A stretch of DNA of 64,000 bases from Scatolibacter rhodanostii (GCF_900197595.1 NZ_FZLO01000002.1:1-64000), one strand, 5' to 3'; positions 32,609-41,718 are shown, counted from the first letter of the stretch. Notes: a model not told the origin generated them from the letters alone. Translations and numbers: made by a program.

Positions 32609-32695
32609 TGGCGGAGAGGATGCGACTCGAACGCACAATGCCTTGCGGCACACCACATTTCCAATGTGGCTCCTTACCAATTAGAATACCTCTCC
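32609..32695 (-). tRNA. tRNA-Ser (anticodon GGA)
   Basis: The minus strand gives an 87-base class II tRNA. The acceptor stem is GGAGAGG/CCTCTCC. The anticodon stem CCACA/TGTGG encloses loop TTGGAAA (anticodon GGA, serine). A long variable arm GTGCCGCAAGGCAT precedes the T-arm GTGCG TTCGAGT CGCAT, then discriminator G and CCA. A promoter, TTGATT (32736-32731) and TATAAT (32714-32709), lies upstream. Confidence 0.95.
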
Positions 32696-32820
32696 ATAAC
32701 GCTTTACTATTATATCAGAAAAAAATGAAAAATCAAGTCCTATCCGACAAAAAATCATTTTTTATTAAACAAAAGAGAAATGGCAAATAGACGCCATTCC
32801 TCTTTATACGGTTACTTAAC

Positions 32821-33552
32821 TCATGCTTTATGATTTTCTGCAAAAATTTTCATTGATTCTGCAAGAAAGGCAGATAGCCCTTCTCTAAACTGGTCAATAT
32901 TCTTTTGAAATCTTTCATCGGTGATGTAGAGTTGACCTACTCCGGCAAACGCTTGGGGGGTATACTGATATCCAAAGCGACTGTTAAAGAAGGCAAACAT
33001 TTTTTTCATCGCTTGCTGTGTTTCTTCCGAATCAGGTTCTGCTGTTATCTGGGCCAGTTCGATAAACAAATTTTGCATATCCTCTCCCAAATCCATTTTT
33101 CCCTCTGTCGGAAGTTCATTCACATGCTGAACAGCTTGCTTTCCCCATAAGTTTTTGGCCTCTTCTTCATACGGATTTTGCGTAAAATCGAATCCGTCAA
33201 ATTTTTCTTTTTGTGACATGACAATCTCTCCTTTTTGGGCTTGCATCGTTTTATTTAATGTTTTCAGCATTTGATCAATTCTCTTTTTTTCGTGCAAAAG
33301 AAATTTCTTTTGCAGTTCAAATGCTTTTTCTTGATTAAAATCAGGTTGCTGCAAGAGGGCTTTTATTTGGGTTAATGAGAATCCGCATTCTTTGAAAAAT
33401 AGAATCTGCTGCAAAGCATCAATATCCTCTTCTCTATACTCTCGATAGTCATTTTGCGGATTTCTCTGTGGACATAGCAATCCAATTTCATCATAGTGGT
33501 GGAGTGTGCGCACACTTACACCAGAAATAGCGGCCACTTCTTTTGTGTTCAT
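32821..33552 (-). CDS. MerR-family regulator, TipA type
   Basis: A 243-residue protein. The N-terminal winged helix is typical of MerR (MNTKEVAAISGVSVRTLHHY, DEIGLLCPQRN, YREYREEDIDALQQILFFKE). A dimerisation helix with LLHEKKRIDQMLKTL follows. The C-terminal half (about 110-243) is a TipAS-like antibiotic-binding domain (FDGFDFTQNPYEEEAKNLWG, FFNSRFGYQYTPQAFAGVGQ). Related proteins bind large peptide antibiotics or lipophilic drugs and autoactivate. Its own promoter has the 19-base MerR spacer. No drug exporter lies next to it on the same strand. Confidence 0.9.
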   Translation of the reverse strand: MNTKEVAAISGVSVRTLHHYDEIGLLCPQRNPQNDYREYREEDIDALQQILFFKECGFSLTQIKALLQQPDFNQEKAFELQKKFLLHEKKRIDQMLKTLNKTMQAQKGEIVMSQKEKFDGFDFTQNPYEEEAKNLWGKQAVQHVNELPTEGKMDLGEDMQNLFIELAQITAEPDSEETQQAMKKMFAFFNSRFGYQYTPQAFAGVGQLYITDERFQKNIDQFREGLSAFLAESMKIFAENHKA

Positions 33553-33576
33553 TCTTCTTCCCTCCTGACAAGATAG

Positions 33577-33607
33577 ATTGTAATCTATACCGTAACGTGA
33601 GTGTCAA
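33577..33607 (-). promoter_or_regulatory. MerR-type promoter with 19-bp spacer
   Basis: On the minus strand TTGACA (33607-33602) and TACAAT (33582-33577) are separated by 19 bases, the overlong spacing that MerR-family activators correct by DNA distortion. The spacer contains CTCACGTTACGGTA, similar to TipA-type sites. Autoregulation is the likely mode. Confidence 0.75.
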
Positions 33608-33681
33608 GTCGTTTTTTTATTTTTTTGTTTATTTAATATTCTACCACTGTAAAATGATATCTTTCCACTAATATAAAGGAA

Positions 33682-33710
33682 AGGTCTTGCAAGGGTAACT
33701 CACAAAACCT
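33682..33710 (-). terminator. terminator of azlCD
   Basis: In minus-strand RNA AGGTTTTG pairs with CAAGACCT, including one G-U pair, and is followed by TTTCCTTT. It lies 32 bases after the azlD stop. Confidence 0.5.
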
Positions 33711-33741
33711 TTTTCTATTCTAATTATAACACAAATTTATT

Positions 33742-34074
33742 TTAAAAGACCAATTGCACCAATATCATATACGCAACGGTGCCACCTGCAATGCTTAAAA
33801 GTACATTGCCTTTCCATTTATGAAGAATCACAATTAACACAATCGCAATCATTTCAGGCAAGGCATGCGGTGCAGCCTGAAATGAAATGTCCTTTAGACA
33901 GTAAATGATTAATAGTCCCATCATGGCCGCAGGCAACACTTTTCCTAAATACGTAACAATCTTAGGAGTTTCTTTGCCTTCTGGAAAGAGAATAAAGGGC
34001 GTAAAACGAGTCATCATCGTGCCCAACGCGATTACCAAAATCATAATAACAGTCTGCCCAGCTGTTAACGTCAT
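33742..34074 (-). CDS. azlD: branched-chain amino acid export protein, small subunit
   Basis: A 110-residue membrane protein with four hydrophobic helices and the family start [20 protein letters not shown]. AzlD works with AzlC as an exporter of branched-chain amino acids or analogues such as 4-azaleucine. Its start overlaps the azlC stop by four bases. The assignment rests on length, topology and the partner gene. Confidence 0.88.
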   Translation of the reverse strand: MTLTAGQTVIMILVIALGTMMTRFTPFILFPEGKETPKIVTYLGKVLPAAMMGLLIIYCLKDISFQAAPHALPEMIAIVLIVILHKWKGNVLLSIAGGTVAYMILVQLVF

Positions 34075-34766
34075 ATTTTCTTCCTCCCTAAGAGCAAAAC
34101 TAGCAAAATAATCACCATGGACGGTATGACCATATTTTCTGCCCCAAACATCAATCGTCCTACAATAGCCGCCAGCAGACCAATCACACCGGCTGTTTGG
34201 TTTTCTTTCTGTTTGGTTTGCTCAAGGAACAAAACAACAAATAAAGCTGTCAAAACAAAATCTAAACCAGCTGTATTGAACGTGATGAACCCACCAATCA
34301 CGCTGCCTAAAAAGGTACCGACAGCCCAATATAAATAGTCCAAAACAGAGATAGTCAGAAAAAAATATTTGCGGTTCACTTCTTGAGGGGGTGCTACACT
34401 AGATGAAATAGAAAAAGTCTCGTCACTGAGCATAAAAATAAGAATCGCTCTTGCCTTACCCAATCCTTTATATTTGTCAAGCATTGATATTCCATAAAAC
34501 AGATGTCTGGCATTCACCATCAGGCTTAACAAAAAGGCTTGCAAAGGGTTGAATACTGACGTCAGCAAGGCAATAGCCGCAAACTGCATGCTGCCTCCAT
34601 AAGCCACTAAACTCATCAAAACCGACCAAAACGCCCCATACCCTTTTGTCTGCATTAAAATACCATAGGCCATGCCTAAAATCAAATAACCGGTCAGCAC
34701 CGGAATAGTATGAGGAAAAGCCATAAGAACCGCTTTTTTGATTTCTTTTTGTTTGCTAGCTGTCAT
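34071..34766 (-). CDS. azlC: branched-chain amino acid export protein, large subunit
   Basis: A protein of 231 residues from ATG 34766, which follows AAGGGG; the frame is open to 34811 without a ribosome binding site. AzlC marks are [38 protein letters not shown] and [15 protein letters not shown], with about seven hydrophobic helices. It forms an exporter with AzlD. An XRE-cupin regulator is transcribed divergently, the usual arrangement for these exporters. Confidence 0.92.
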   Translation of the reverse strand: MTASKQKEIKKAVLMAFPHTIPVLTGYLILGMAYGILMQTKGYGAFWSVLMSLVAYGGSMQFAAIALLTSVFNPLQAFLLSLMVNARHLFYGISMLDKYKGLGKARAILIFMLSDETFSISSSVAPPQEVNRKYFFLTISVLDYLYWAVGTFLGSVIGGFITFNTAGLDFVLTALFVVLFLEQTKQKENQTAGVIGLLAAIVGRLMFGAENMVIPSMVIILLVLLLGRKKI

Positions 34767-34881
34767 ATTCCCCTTGCACTCCCTAAAAAAATCGTATATT
34801 ATATAGTTCAATCATTCAATATATTTTACTCTATTAGTTTACGATTCTCAAAGTGAATTGTCAATCCTGATAGGAGGATTC

Positions 34882-35433
34882 ATGGAAATTATACAAATTA
34901 TTGCCCAAAACCTGAAAAGATTAAGGACAGAACGAAACTATAGCCTTGGTCGGCTGGCAGAACTTTCTGGCGTGAGTAAAGTTATGCTGTCACAAATTGA
35001 AAAGGGCTATACCAACCCCACCATTAACGTCATCTGGAAAATTGCCAACGGGCTAAAAATCCCCTATACCTCTTTATTAGAAGAACATAAACCTGAAAAT
35101 CGAATTGTCCGAAAAAAAGATTTGAATGTTCAAGCAGATGATGTCAATCACTACCGTATTTACTGTTATTATCCCAGCACGGTTGAGAGGAATTTTGAGC
35201 TGTTTCAAATGGAAATTGATTCGGGATATAGCCATATTTCAATTGGTCATTCCGAAAAATCACAAGAATATGTTATGGTTTTAGAAGGTGTATTAACGCT
35301 CACCGTTGATCAAAAAAATTATGTTTTGTCTGCTAATGACGCACTTTGCTTTTCCGCTACCACAGAGCACAGCTATCAAGCCGGTGATGAAAGCATGGTA
35401 AAGGCGATTGTCATCAACTTTTACCCCCTCTAA
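34882..35433 (+). CDS. XRE-cupin transcriptional regulator
   Basis: A protein of 183 residues from ATG 34882, six bases after AGGAGG. The N-terminal HTH is NLKRLRTERNYSLGRLAEL and SGVSKVMLSQIEKGYTNPTI. The C-terminal half is a small cupin barrel (SHISIGHSEKSQEYVMVLEG, VLTLTVDQKNYVLSANDALC). This architecture is typical of regulators of amino-acid export and polyamine or fosfomycin genes. Divergent from azlCD with a 115-base gap, so it probably controls it. Its TAA overlaps the TAG of the convergent phage-type gene. Confidence 0.9.
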   Translation: MEIIQIIAQNLKRLRTERNYSLGRLAELSGVSKVMLSQIEKGYTNPTINVIWKIANGLKIPYTSLLEEHKPENRIVRKKDLNVQADDVNHYRIYCYYPSTVERNFELFQMEIDSGYSHISIGHSEKSQEYVMVLEGVLTLTVDQKNYVLSANDALCFSATTEHSYQAGDESMVKAIVINFYPL

Positions 35434-38207
35434 AATCCCTTTGGCACATATATTAATCGAGCACCTGCATTGACAGAAGAATTGCTTTCTCCTGATTTTT
35501 TGAAATCATAGCCAAACAACCCCGCTCGTGCCCCCGATTGCCAATCTCCGCCATACTGCATGAATTGATGTTCCGCTATCGAATTCACTGGTGTATAAAA
35601 ATAATCCTTTATTCCTTCTTCTACAATACTTGTTTTAGACGGCAAAAAAAGCCAATCAAAGCTTTCACTATAACCAAAAGAAGAAATCCACCCCGAGATA
35701 TTGGCTGTCATAAATCCTGTTCCAACATAATTGTCTGTTGTCTTATTCTCTGCAAAATTGTAATCTTTGCAAATATATGGTTTTCCGCCTTTCATCGCTC
35801 CGTCAGCAAATAAATTGATTCCATTCACTAACTTTGCCATATTCCCCCATGGGTTTTCCATGCCACGATAAGCGATGGCACGTTTGCCATTTGATGAAGG
35901 TATCTCAATCGGCTCGCCTAAATACTCTGTTGGCGTGGCCAAATCATAAATAAGTGTGACAGGATTAACAGCAAGCCACGCCTTAAATTTGCTTATCTTT
36001 GTCGCTCTGCTATCTCCCGTAGTTATACCCACTCTACTGTTAGATACTGTAAAATATTTTGATACGTTTGACGGATGGTCGCTAAACCCCTCACCTTTTG
36101 AGCCGTCCCAAACAAGGTTGATATTTTTAAACCTGTCACATATACTCAAACCATATCCAATTTTTGTGTCAGCAACATTCGTGTAAAAAGTGGTAACTTT
36201 ATCTGCGTTTGTGGGTTCTACATAGTCCCCCCACAATTCACTTCCATCGAACACCACCCTCTTTTTGACGTGTTTTTCTCTGCTTTTTGCCACACCTCCG
36301 ACTAGCACTTTTGTTTCAAAAATGTCTTCATTACAGAGAGGTTCTTTCAGTGGGATTAATTTATCTTCTCCATTGACTATTACTCTTGTGGCATACTGCT
36401 GTCCTTCTTTATAGGGTACCCACGGCTGGGCGGTATCTCCATAGTTCAGCATGGGGTAGATAGTTGTGTCAGTTATAGTATCTTTTTTAACAATCAGTAT
36501 CGCTCTAAAATTGTCACCAGTGGTCAAAGATAGATTTCCCGATGGATTTGTGTAGGTTAACACATCTCTCAAATTGGTATTTCCACTATATTCGTTTATG
36601 TATAATCTCATACCTGCTTTGTGTCCAGACAAAGTGCAATAGCCTCTTGCAAAAACATTAAATCCAAAAGCGTAACCGGTGTCAGCTGTAGCCGTTCCTT
36701 CCATTTTTATGCTTCCGTCGGGTTGGGGCGTAAATATAATACCTCCTGCAATATGTGTCCCGGATTTATTGCTTACTAAATTATCACAATTGCCACCTGT
36801 TACAATCGCTCTAACATTATCAGGTGACGGCTCGCCGCTGCCTAGTTGTTTTTCAGAGCCATACAGCACTTTCTCTTTGACTATCAACTCCGCGCTTACA
36901 ATGCTGATACTTTCCTGTGCATTTCCGCTTGCATTGCCAAGAGTGGTGGTACTGCCTGTGTAAGCCGCTCCATTTTTTCCTTGTGTAGTTCCAATGTCTA
37001 CAATGCCTTTTTCCAAGGCAGACTGCAAATCCAGCGTTGCATATTCAATCATCATTAAAAGCTGATTGGCTGACAGCGTTTGAATGGTTTCGATATGCCA
37101 ACCAGCCCCTCGATTTTTTGCCAATTTTTCAGCATTGCTGCGAGAAAAACTTTGTGTAGTTCCAGAGGTAGGTTTGCTTTTCGCTGTGCTCACAAGCAAA
37201 TCTGTGTTAACATTCAGGCTTTGTTCATCATGCCTTAAAAAAGAACCTGTCACCGAGTTAAATCCTGATCCCTCATATGCTGACAAGAAAACATGGTTGA
37301 CAGGTTTTCCTGTTTCATCATAAAAAGCAGGGTGAAGTTTAAATCCGTCTAGCGGCACTTCTGCTACATAATATTTAGCTTTCCGCAAATGGTAGCCCGC
37401 TCCGCCTGTAATGGGTTCGAGTTTTAGCGGTTCAACTTTATACCAAAAAGCAGGCTGATAAACCATACAGGAACCACCCGCACTACCGTCATCCACATAA
37501 TTACTGTCTCCATACCAAGAAGTAATGCTTCCGTTTGTACCCATCATGCAGCGTTTTCTGCCTCCAAACATGGCAAACCGATTGAAATCGACCCCTGCAT
37601 TTAATTCTTTTGTTATCCCTAGCCGAGTGACTGTTTGGGTTTCATAATCAACTTCAATGCCAATTGCTTTATTTAATTGAGCATTATGCTGATTTAGCAT
37701 TTCCTCCACTTGCTCTTTAGAAATCGCCTGTTCAATTTTCTGCTTATAGCTGTCATCAAAGTTGTAATCTGATAATACTTTCCCCTCTTCTTTATTTACT
37801 TTTGATTCCTGCAATTCTCGTAAAGATTGCCATAATACGTCAGCCGTTATTTTTTCTATGTTTTCGATATATTCATAGTCAGAGGGTTTTTGTCTTTCTA
37901 TTACCGGTATTTGGAGCGTATGGCCTGTCTTCCCAGTATCCATATTACTTTCATAAACATATAGCGTAATGTGAAACGGTTCTTGCAGCAAGACGTTTGG
38001 CACGGCAACCTTAATCGTGCTTTTATCTATCCTTTGCGCCACAACATTTAATGTTTCTCTTCGAAAGTGGTTGGTAAATTGGCATACCAAATCCGTTATG
38101 CCTTCCATTTCTTTGATGGTTATCACGCGATTCATATCCCATTGTGTTAGATAGGTCAGCACCTCTCCTGTTTCATCATACATTTTAATCTTATTTAAGT
38201 TACTCAA
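35430..38207 (-). CDS. phage-type receptor-binding protein: BppU domain plus split lectin-like domain
   Basis: A 925-residue protein with no signal peptide. Residues 1-100 resemble the BppU/baseplate upper-protein N-terminus (VITIKEMEGITDLVCQFTNH, VAQRIDKSTIKVAVPNVLLQ). About 110-185 is helical. Residues 185-431 begin the large tail-protein domain seen in clostridial prophages (FNRFAMFGGRKRCMMGTNGS, WYGDSNYVDDG, AFWYKVEPL, FKLHPAFYDETG). It resumes at 772 with IAYRGMENPWGNMAKLVNGI and ends QYGGDWQSGARAGLFGYDF followed by NAGARLIYVP, a C-type-lectin-like end. Between them about 340 residues are inserted (GSGEPSPDNVRAIVTGG through LATPTEYLGEPIEIP). It stands alone, 22 kb from the tail genes. 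Role: surface binding, inferred. Confidence 0.8.
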   Translation of the reverse strand: MSNLNKIKMYDETGEVLTYLTQWDMNRVITIKEMEGITDLVCQFTNHFRRETLNVVAQRIDKSTIKVAVPNVLLQEPFHITLYVYESNMDTGKTGHTLQIPVIERQKPSDYEYIENIEKITADVLWQSLRELQESKVNKEEGKVLSDYNFDDSYKQKIEQAISKEQVEEMLNQHNAQLNKAIGIEVDYETQTVTRLGITKELNAGVDFNRFAMFGGRKRCMMGTNGSITSWYGDSNYVDDGSAGGSCMVYQPAFWYKVEPLKLEPITGGAGYHLRKAKYYVAEVPLDGFKLHPAFYDETGKPVNHVFLSAYEGSGFNSVTGSFLRHDEQSLNVNTDLLVSTAKSKPTSGTTQSFSRSNAEKLAKNRGAGWHIETIQTLSANQLLMMIEYATLDLQSALEKGIVDIGTTQGKNGAAYTGSTTTLGNASGNAQESISIVSAELIVKEKVLYGSEKQLGSGEPSPDNVRAIVTGGNCDNLVSNKSGTHIAGGIIFTPQPDGSIKMEGTATADTGYAFGFNVFARGYCTLSGHKAGMRLYINEYSGNTNLRDVLTYTNPSGNLSLTTGDNFRAILIVKKDTITDTTIYPMLNYGDTAQPWVPYKEGQQYATRVIVNGEDKLIPLKEPLCNEDIFETKVLVGGVAKSREKHVKKRVVFDGSELWGDYVEPTNADKVTTFYTNVADTKIGYGLSICDRFKNINLVWDGSKGEGFSDHPSNVSKYFTVSNSRVGITTGDSRATKISKFKAWLAVNPVTLIYDLATPTEYLGEPIEIPSSNGKRAIAYRGMENPWGNMAKLVNGINLFADGAMKGGKPYICKDYNFAENKTTDNYVGTGFMTANISGWISSFGYSESFDWLFLPSKTSIVEEGIKDYFYTPVNSIAEHQFMQYGGDWQSGARAGLFGYDFKKSGESNSSVNAGARLIYVPKGF

Positions 38208-38545
38208 ATTCTTCTCCCCTTTTGTCTATTTTTCACACGCTGTCTCCCATAAATATAAACCTTTGTTCTGTTTTTATTTTAGAGTAAGTATGACTATCTG
38301 GCAATCAAAAGGGTACTTTTGTTCCTCTTTTAATTCTTTAACCGCTGTTTCTTAAAAGGCACTTTTTTCTCTTTCTTCTTTGTGATATAATAGAATCCAC
38401 CTTCGGTGGATTCATCAAAAAAATGAATTCTCGGCACGATTATTAAACAAAACTAGAGATTTTGAGTAGCTATCTACAAAATTGATTTTGATATAAATAA
38501 CATGACTATAAATGATAAGAATGATAATAGATTAAGGATGATAAT
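38208..38545. other. gene-free stretch with a UUCG-capped hairpin
   Basis: No gene is visible. At 38393-38413 GAATCCACC-TTCG-GTGGATTC forms a perfect stem with the extra-stable TTCG tetraloop. It lacks a T run, so it is not a standard terminator. The AT-rich sequence after 38480 probably holds the dnaD promoter, and the left end the promoter and ribosome binding site (GGGGAGAAGAA) of the tail-type gene. Confidence 0.6.
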
Positions 38546-39541
38546 ATGCAGTATTCCCTTGATATGGGGCTTTGGCGGTCTGTTTTTGCTGTTCCCAAAG
38601 ACTTAGTTGAAAAACACATTAAACTGGCAGGAAAAGAACAGCTCAAGACTATTTTGTGGATGCTCAGCCATAACGGTGAACCAATTTCTGCCCAAGAAAT
38701 AGCCTTGGCAACTGGCATCTCTTTAGAAGGTGCAGAGGATTCTATTCAATATTGGCTAAACTGCGGCTTCATCTACCCCACTGACGGAACAGCTACACAA
38801 AAAGCACCTAATCAAAAAACAGTGAAACCACAGGTGCAGTCTGTGCCTGCACAAGAGGCTACCCCTGCCAAAGAAGTTTCTTTGCCAAAAAGAAAACAGC
38901 TCATCAAGCCAGATGGACATTATGTTGCTACCCGCATCAATGAATCACCTGAAATACAATATCTCATTCACGAGTCACAAACTGTGCTGGGTAAGACAAT
39001 TTCTCCGGCTCTTTCCTCTACTTTGCTTGCTATTCATGAGGATTTTGGCTTACCTGTAGAAGTCATTATGATGTTGATTCAATATGCCAAAGAAAGTGGC
39101 AAGACTGGAACAAACTACATAGAAGCGGTCGCCAGAGACTGGTATGAAAGCAATATCTTCACACTGGAATCAGCCGAGCAAAAATTGCTTGAGCTCAGTC
39201 AAATGCGCCTAGCATGGAAAAAATTTGTCAGCTCAATCGGCATTCATGATAGACCCCCCAGCAAAAAGGAAGAACAGCTCACCTACACTTGGGTCTACAC
39301 TTGGAAAATGACACCCGACTTGATTGCCGAGGCCTATGACCGCTGTGTAAATGCAACCGGAAAACTCAGCTTGTCTTATATGAACAAAATCTTTGAAAAG
39401 TGGTATGGCTTAGGCTATAAAAATATCAGCGATGTGGAAAAAGCTGAAAACCGCCGTAAAGAAAAAGCCGCTGCCACAAAAAGCTATGACATCGATGAAA
39501 TTGAAAAAACCGGATTTTTTGATCCTGTGGAGGACTTTTAA
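38546..39541 (+). CDS. dnaD: DnaD-domain primosomal protein
   Basis: A 331-residue protein. The N-terminal winged-helix region is in about 1-75 (AKNEQ-like AGKEQLKTILWMLSHNGEPI, AQEIALATGISLEGAEDSIQ). A variable Gln/Pro-rich linker follows (80-130). Two DnaD/DnaB_2 C-terminal domains come next, each ending in the YI..I...W pattern (NYIEAVARDWYESNIFTLES and LSYMNKIFEKWYGLGYKNIS). It helps load the replicative helicase during restart or initiation. It is followed directly by a DnaC/DnaI-like loader gene, with no gap, in a three-gene plus-strand unit. Confidence 0.88.
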   Translation: MQYSLDMGLWRSVFAVPKDLVEKHIKLAGKEQLKTILWMLSHNGEPISAQEIALATGISLEGAEDSIQYWLNCGFIYPTDGTATQKAPNQKTVKPQVQSVPAQEATPAKEVSLPKRKQLIKPDGHYVATRINESPEIQYLIHESQTVLGKTISPALSSTLLAIHEDFGLPVEVIMMLIQYAKESGKTGTNYIEAVARDWYESNIFTLESAEQKLLELSQMRLAWKKFVSSIGIHDRPPSKKEEQLTYTWVYTWKMTPDLIAEAYDRCVNATGKLSLSYMNKIFEKWYGLGYKNISDVEKAENRRKEKAAATKSYDIDEIEKTGFFDPVEDF

Positions 39542-40513
39542 ATGGGATACGGAAAACAAGTGTATAGCAAGGCGCTTACCGAGCTTGAGAGTCGACGCAG
39601 AGATGCCATGCAAAAAGCAGACGCACAAGTCAGCTACTTTTTCACGCTTTGCCCCCGTGCCGAAGAGATTCGGCAGAAACAGGCTTCTAACGGTGCAAAA
39701 GTCGCCAAAGCGGTGCTATCGGGTCAAAGTGCCAAAGCTGCTTTGGAAAAACTCAAAAATGAAAACTTGGCTTTACAAGCTGAATTTGATAAGCTCGCCA
39801 GAGAACATGGATTCACCAACCACCAGTTAAACCCACAATATTCCTGCACTAAATGTGATGACAAAGGCTTTATTGACGGCAAAATGTGCAGCTGTCTAAA
39901 AAATCTACAAAAAGCAATCGCTTATGAGCGCCTAAATGTCAATTTACCCCTTGAGAACTGCTCGTTCTCTGCCTTTTCTCTACAATATTATCAAGGCGAG
40001 AGTCGCCAACATATGCAGCGTATTTTCGATTACTGCACCCGTTATGCCGCACAATTTCACGAGAATGCTCCCAGCCTTTTCTTTAAAGGGCGAACTGGTT
40101 TGGGCAAAACTCATTTGGCACTGGCTATTGCCAATGAAGTGATTGCCAAAGGCTATGGCGTTATCTATAGTGCTGTACAGAACTTTGCTGTTTCTCTGGA
40201 AAAAGAACGTTTTGAGCGTGGCAACGATTGGGAAACCTCTGACACCAACAGTCAACTTCTATCTTGTGACTTGCTCATCATTGACGATTTGGGAACCGAA
40301 TTTTCTTCCTCCTATGTCAATGCCGCTCTTTATAACCTCATCAATACTCGCCTGATTGCCCGCAAGCCGACCATCATTAGCACAAACTTAAGCATGAAAG
40401 ACCTCGAAGATCGTTACAGCGAGCGTTTTGCTTCTCGCATTGCCGGACAATACGGAAGATTCGAATTTGTCGGCAACGATATTCGTCTACAAAAAAAGGA
40501 ACAAAGAAAATAA
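39542..40513 (+). CDS. DnaC/DnaI-like helicase loader ATPase
   Basis: A 323-residue AAA+ ATPase. A helical N-terminal region (1-100) precedes a zinc-finger-like CTKCDDKGFIDGKMCSC motif, as in DnaI. The ATPase core has Walker A GRTGLGKTH, Walker B LLIIDDLGTE, a sensor I region PTIISTNLSMKDL and an arginine finger in RYSERFASRI. It loads the replicative helicase with the DnaD protein encoded just upstream. The start follows the dnaD stop immediately, with GGAGG inside the end of dnaD. Confidence 0.93.
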   Translation: MGYGKQVYSKALTELESRRRDAMQKADAQVSYFFTLCPRAEEIRQKQASNGAKVAKAVLSGQSAKAALEKLKNENLALQAEFDKLAREHGFTNHQLNPQYSCTKCDDKGFIDGKMCSCLKNLQKAIAYERLNVNLPLENCSFSAFSLQYYQGESRQHMQRIFDYCTRYAAQFHENAPSLFFKGRTGLGKTHLALAIANEVIAKGYGVIYSAVQNFAVSLEKERFERGNDWETSDTNSQLLSCDLLIIDDLGTEFSSSYVNAALYNLINTRLIARKPTIISTNLSMKDLEDRYSERFASRIAGQYGRFEFVGNDIRLQKKEQRK

Positions 40514-41476
40514 ATGAAAACAGTTACCATCACAAAAAATGACAGCGGCCAACGTCTTGATAAATTTCTCACCAAATCTTACCCCGACTTGCCGCAATCG
40601 ATGATGTATAAAAGCATTCGCAAAAAAGACATCAAGCTCAATGGCAAACGCTGTGAAATCTCCACTCGTCTGCAAGAAGGCGATGTACTTTCCATGTATC
40701 TTAAAGATGAGTTTTTTGAGCGTGACCCGTATGAATATGAGTTTTTGAAAGCACCCGCCAAACTCAACATTCTTTATGAAGATGAAAACATCATGATTTT
40801 GGACAAGAAGCCCGGATTGATTGTCCACCCTGATGAGAATTATCATTTTGACTCTCTAATTGCTCGTATTCACCGTGTTTTGTTTGAGCGAGGCGAATAT
40901 AATCCCGAGCAGGAAAACGCCTTTGCCCCTGCCCTCATTAACCGCATTGACCGCAACACAGGCGGCATTGTGATGGCAGCCAAAAATGCAGAAACGCTGC
41001 GCATTATGAATGAGAAAGTTCGTCTGCGCGAAATTGATAAGTTTTATCTGTGTATTGTCAATGGAAAAATGCCGCAGAAAGAAGCCCTGCTGAAGGCTTT
41101 CTTAGAAAAAGACACGGCAAAAAATCGGGTTTATGTTCATGATAAACCGCAGGCAAATACCAAAACAATTCTAACCAAATATAAGGTTCTCAAAGAAAAA
41201 AAGGAGTTTTCACTCTTAGAGGTAGAGCTTCTTACTGGGCGCACTCATCAAATTAGGGCTCACCTTTCTTATATTGGTCATCCTTTGGCAGGCGACAGCA
41301 AATATGGTTTAAATGCTGTTAACCGCAAATTAGGCATGCCTTATCAGGCTCTTTATTCCTATAAACTTCACTTCGACTTTCAAACCGATGCCGGTATTCT
41401 CCAAAACTTAAATAACATGACATTTTCTGCCGGTGACATTTGGTTTTTAGAAGAATTTGAGTCTTGGAAAAACTAA
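40514..41476 (+). CDS. RluA-family rRNA/tRNA pseudouridine synthase
   Basis: A 320-residue protein. An N-terminal S4 RNA-binding domain (GQRLDKFLTKSYPDLPQSMM, KDIKLNGKRCEI) precedes the catalytic domain. The motif INRIDRNTGGIVMAAKN contains the catalytic Asp. LLTGRTHQIRAHLSYIGHPL and GDSKYG are the other family motifs. It isomerises uridine to pseudouridine in structured RNA; the exact target (RluC/RluD-like) cannot be chosen. Third gene of the dnaD unit, one codon after its neighbour, and followed by two hairpins. Confidence 0.93.
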   Translation: MKTVTITKNDSGQRLDKFLTKSYPDLPQSMMYKSIRKKDIKLNGKRCEISTRLQEGDVLSMYLKDEFFERDPYEYEFLKAPAKLNILYEDENIMILDKKPGLIVHPDENYHFDSLIARIHRVLFERGEYNPEQENAFAPALINRIDRNTGGIVMAAKNAETLRIMNEKVRLREIDKFYLCIVNGKMPQKEALLKAFLEKDTAKNRVYVHDKPQANTKTILTKYKVLKEKKEFSLLEVELLTGRTHQIRAHLSYIGHPLAGDSKYGLNAVNRKLGMPYQALYSYKLHFDFQTDAGILQNLNNMTFSAGDIWFLEEFESWKN

Positions 41477-41551
41477 CCCCCTATCTTGCCTATATCTTTA
41501 ATAAAACAAACCATAACCTCTTTTTGTGGTTATGGCCATACCGAAATTTTT

Positions 41552-41595
41552 AAATCCTCTGCTACGCTTTAATAAAAACACAGCAGAGGATTTTT
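41552..41595 (+). terminator. terminator of the dnaD-dnaC-rluA unit
   Basis: AAATCCTCTGCT pairs with AGCAGAGGATTT around an 18-base loop and is followed by TTTAATTT. A second stem just before it, CCATAACC/GGTTATGG near 41510-41534, may add to termination. Confidence 0.75.
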
Positions 41596-41718
41596 AATTT
41601 GCTTATTCTGATTTTGTTAGAAACGCGTAAGGTTCAATTCACTTGCCATTCATTTTGTTCTCCCTTATAATAAATATATTACATAAAATTTATATGCAAG
41701 TTTAAAAGGAGTTAGCTC

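Noticed and set aside
35430-38207. Complete diversity-generating retroelement
   Set aside because: Only a target-like C-terminus is present; no reverse transcriptase gene and no template repeat were seen in the window.
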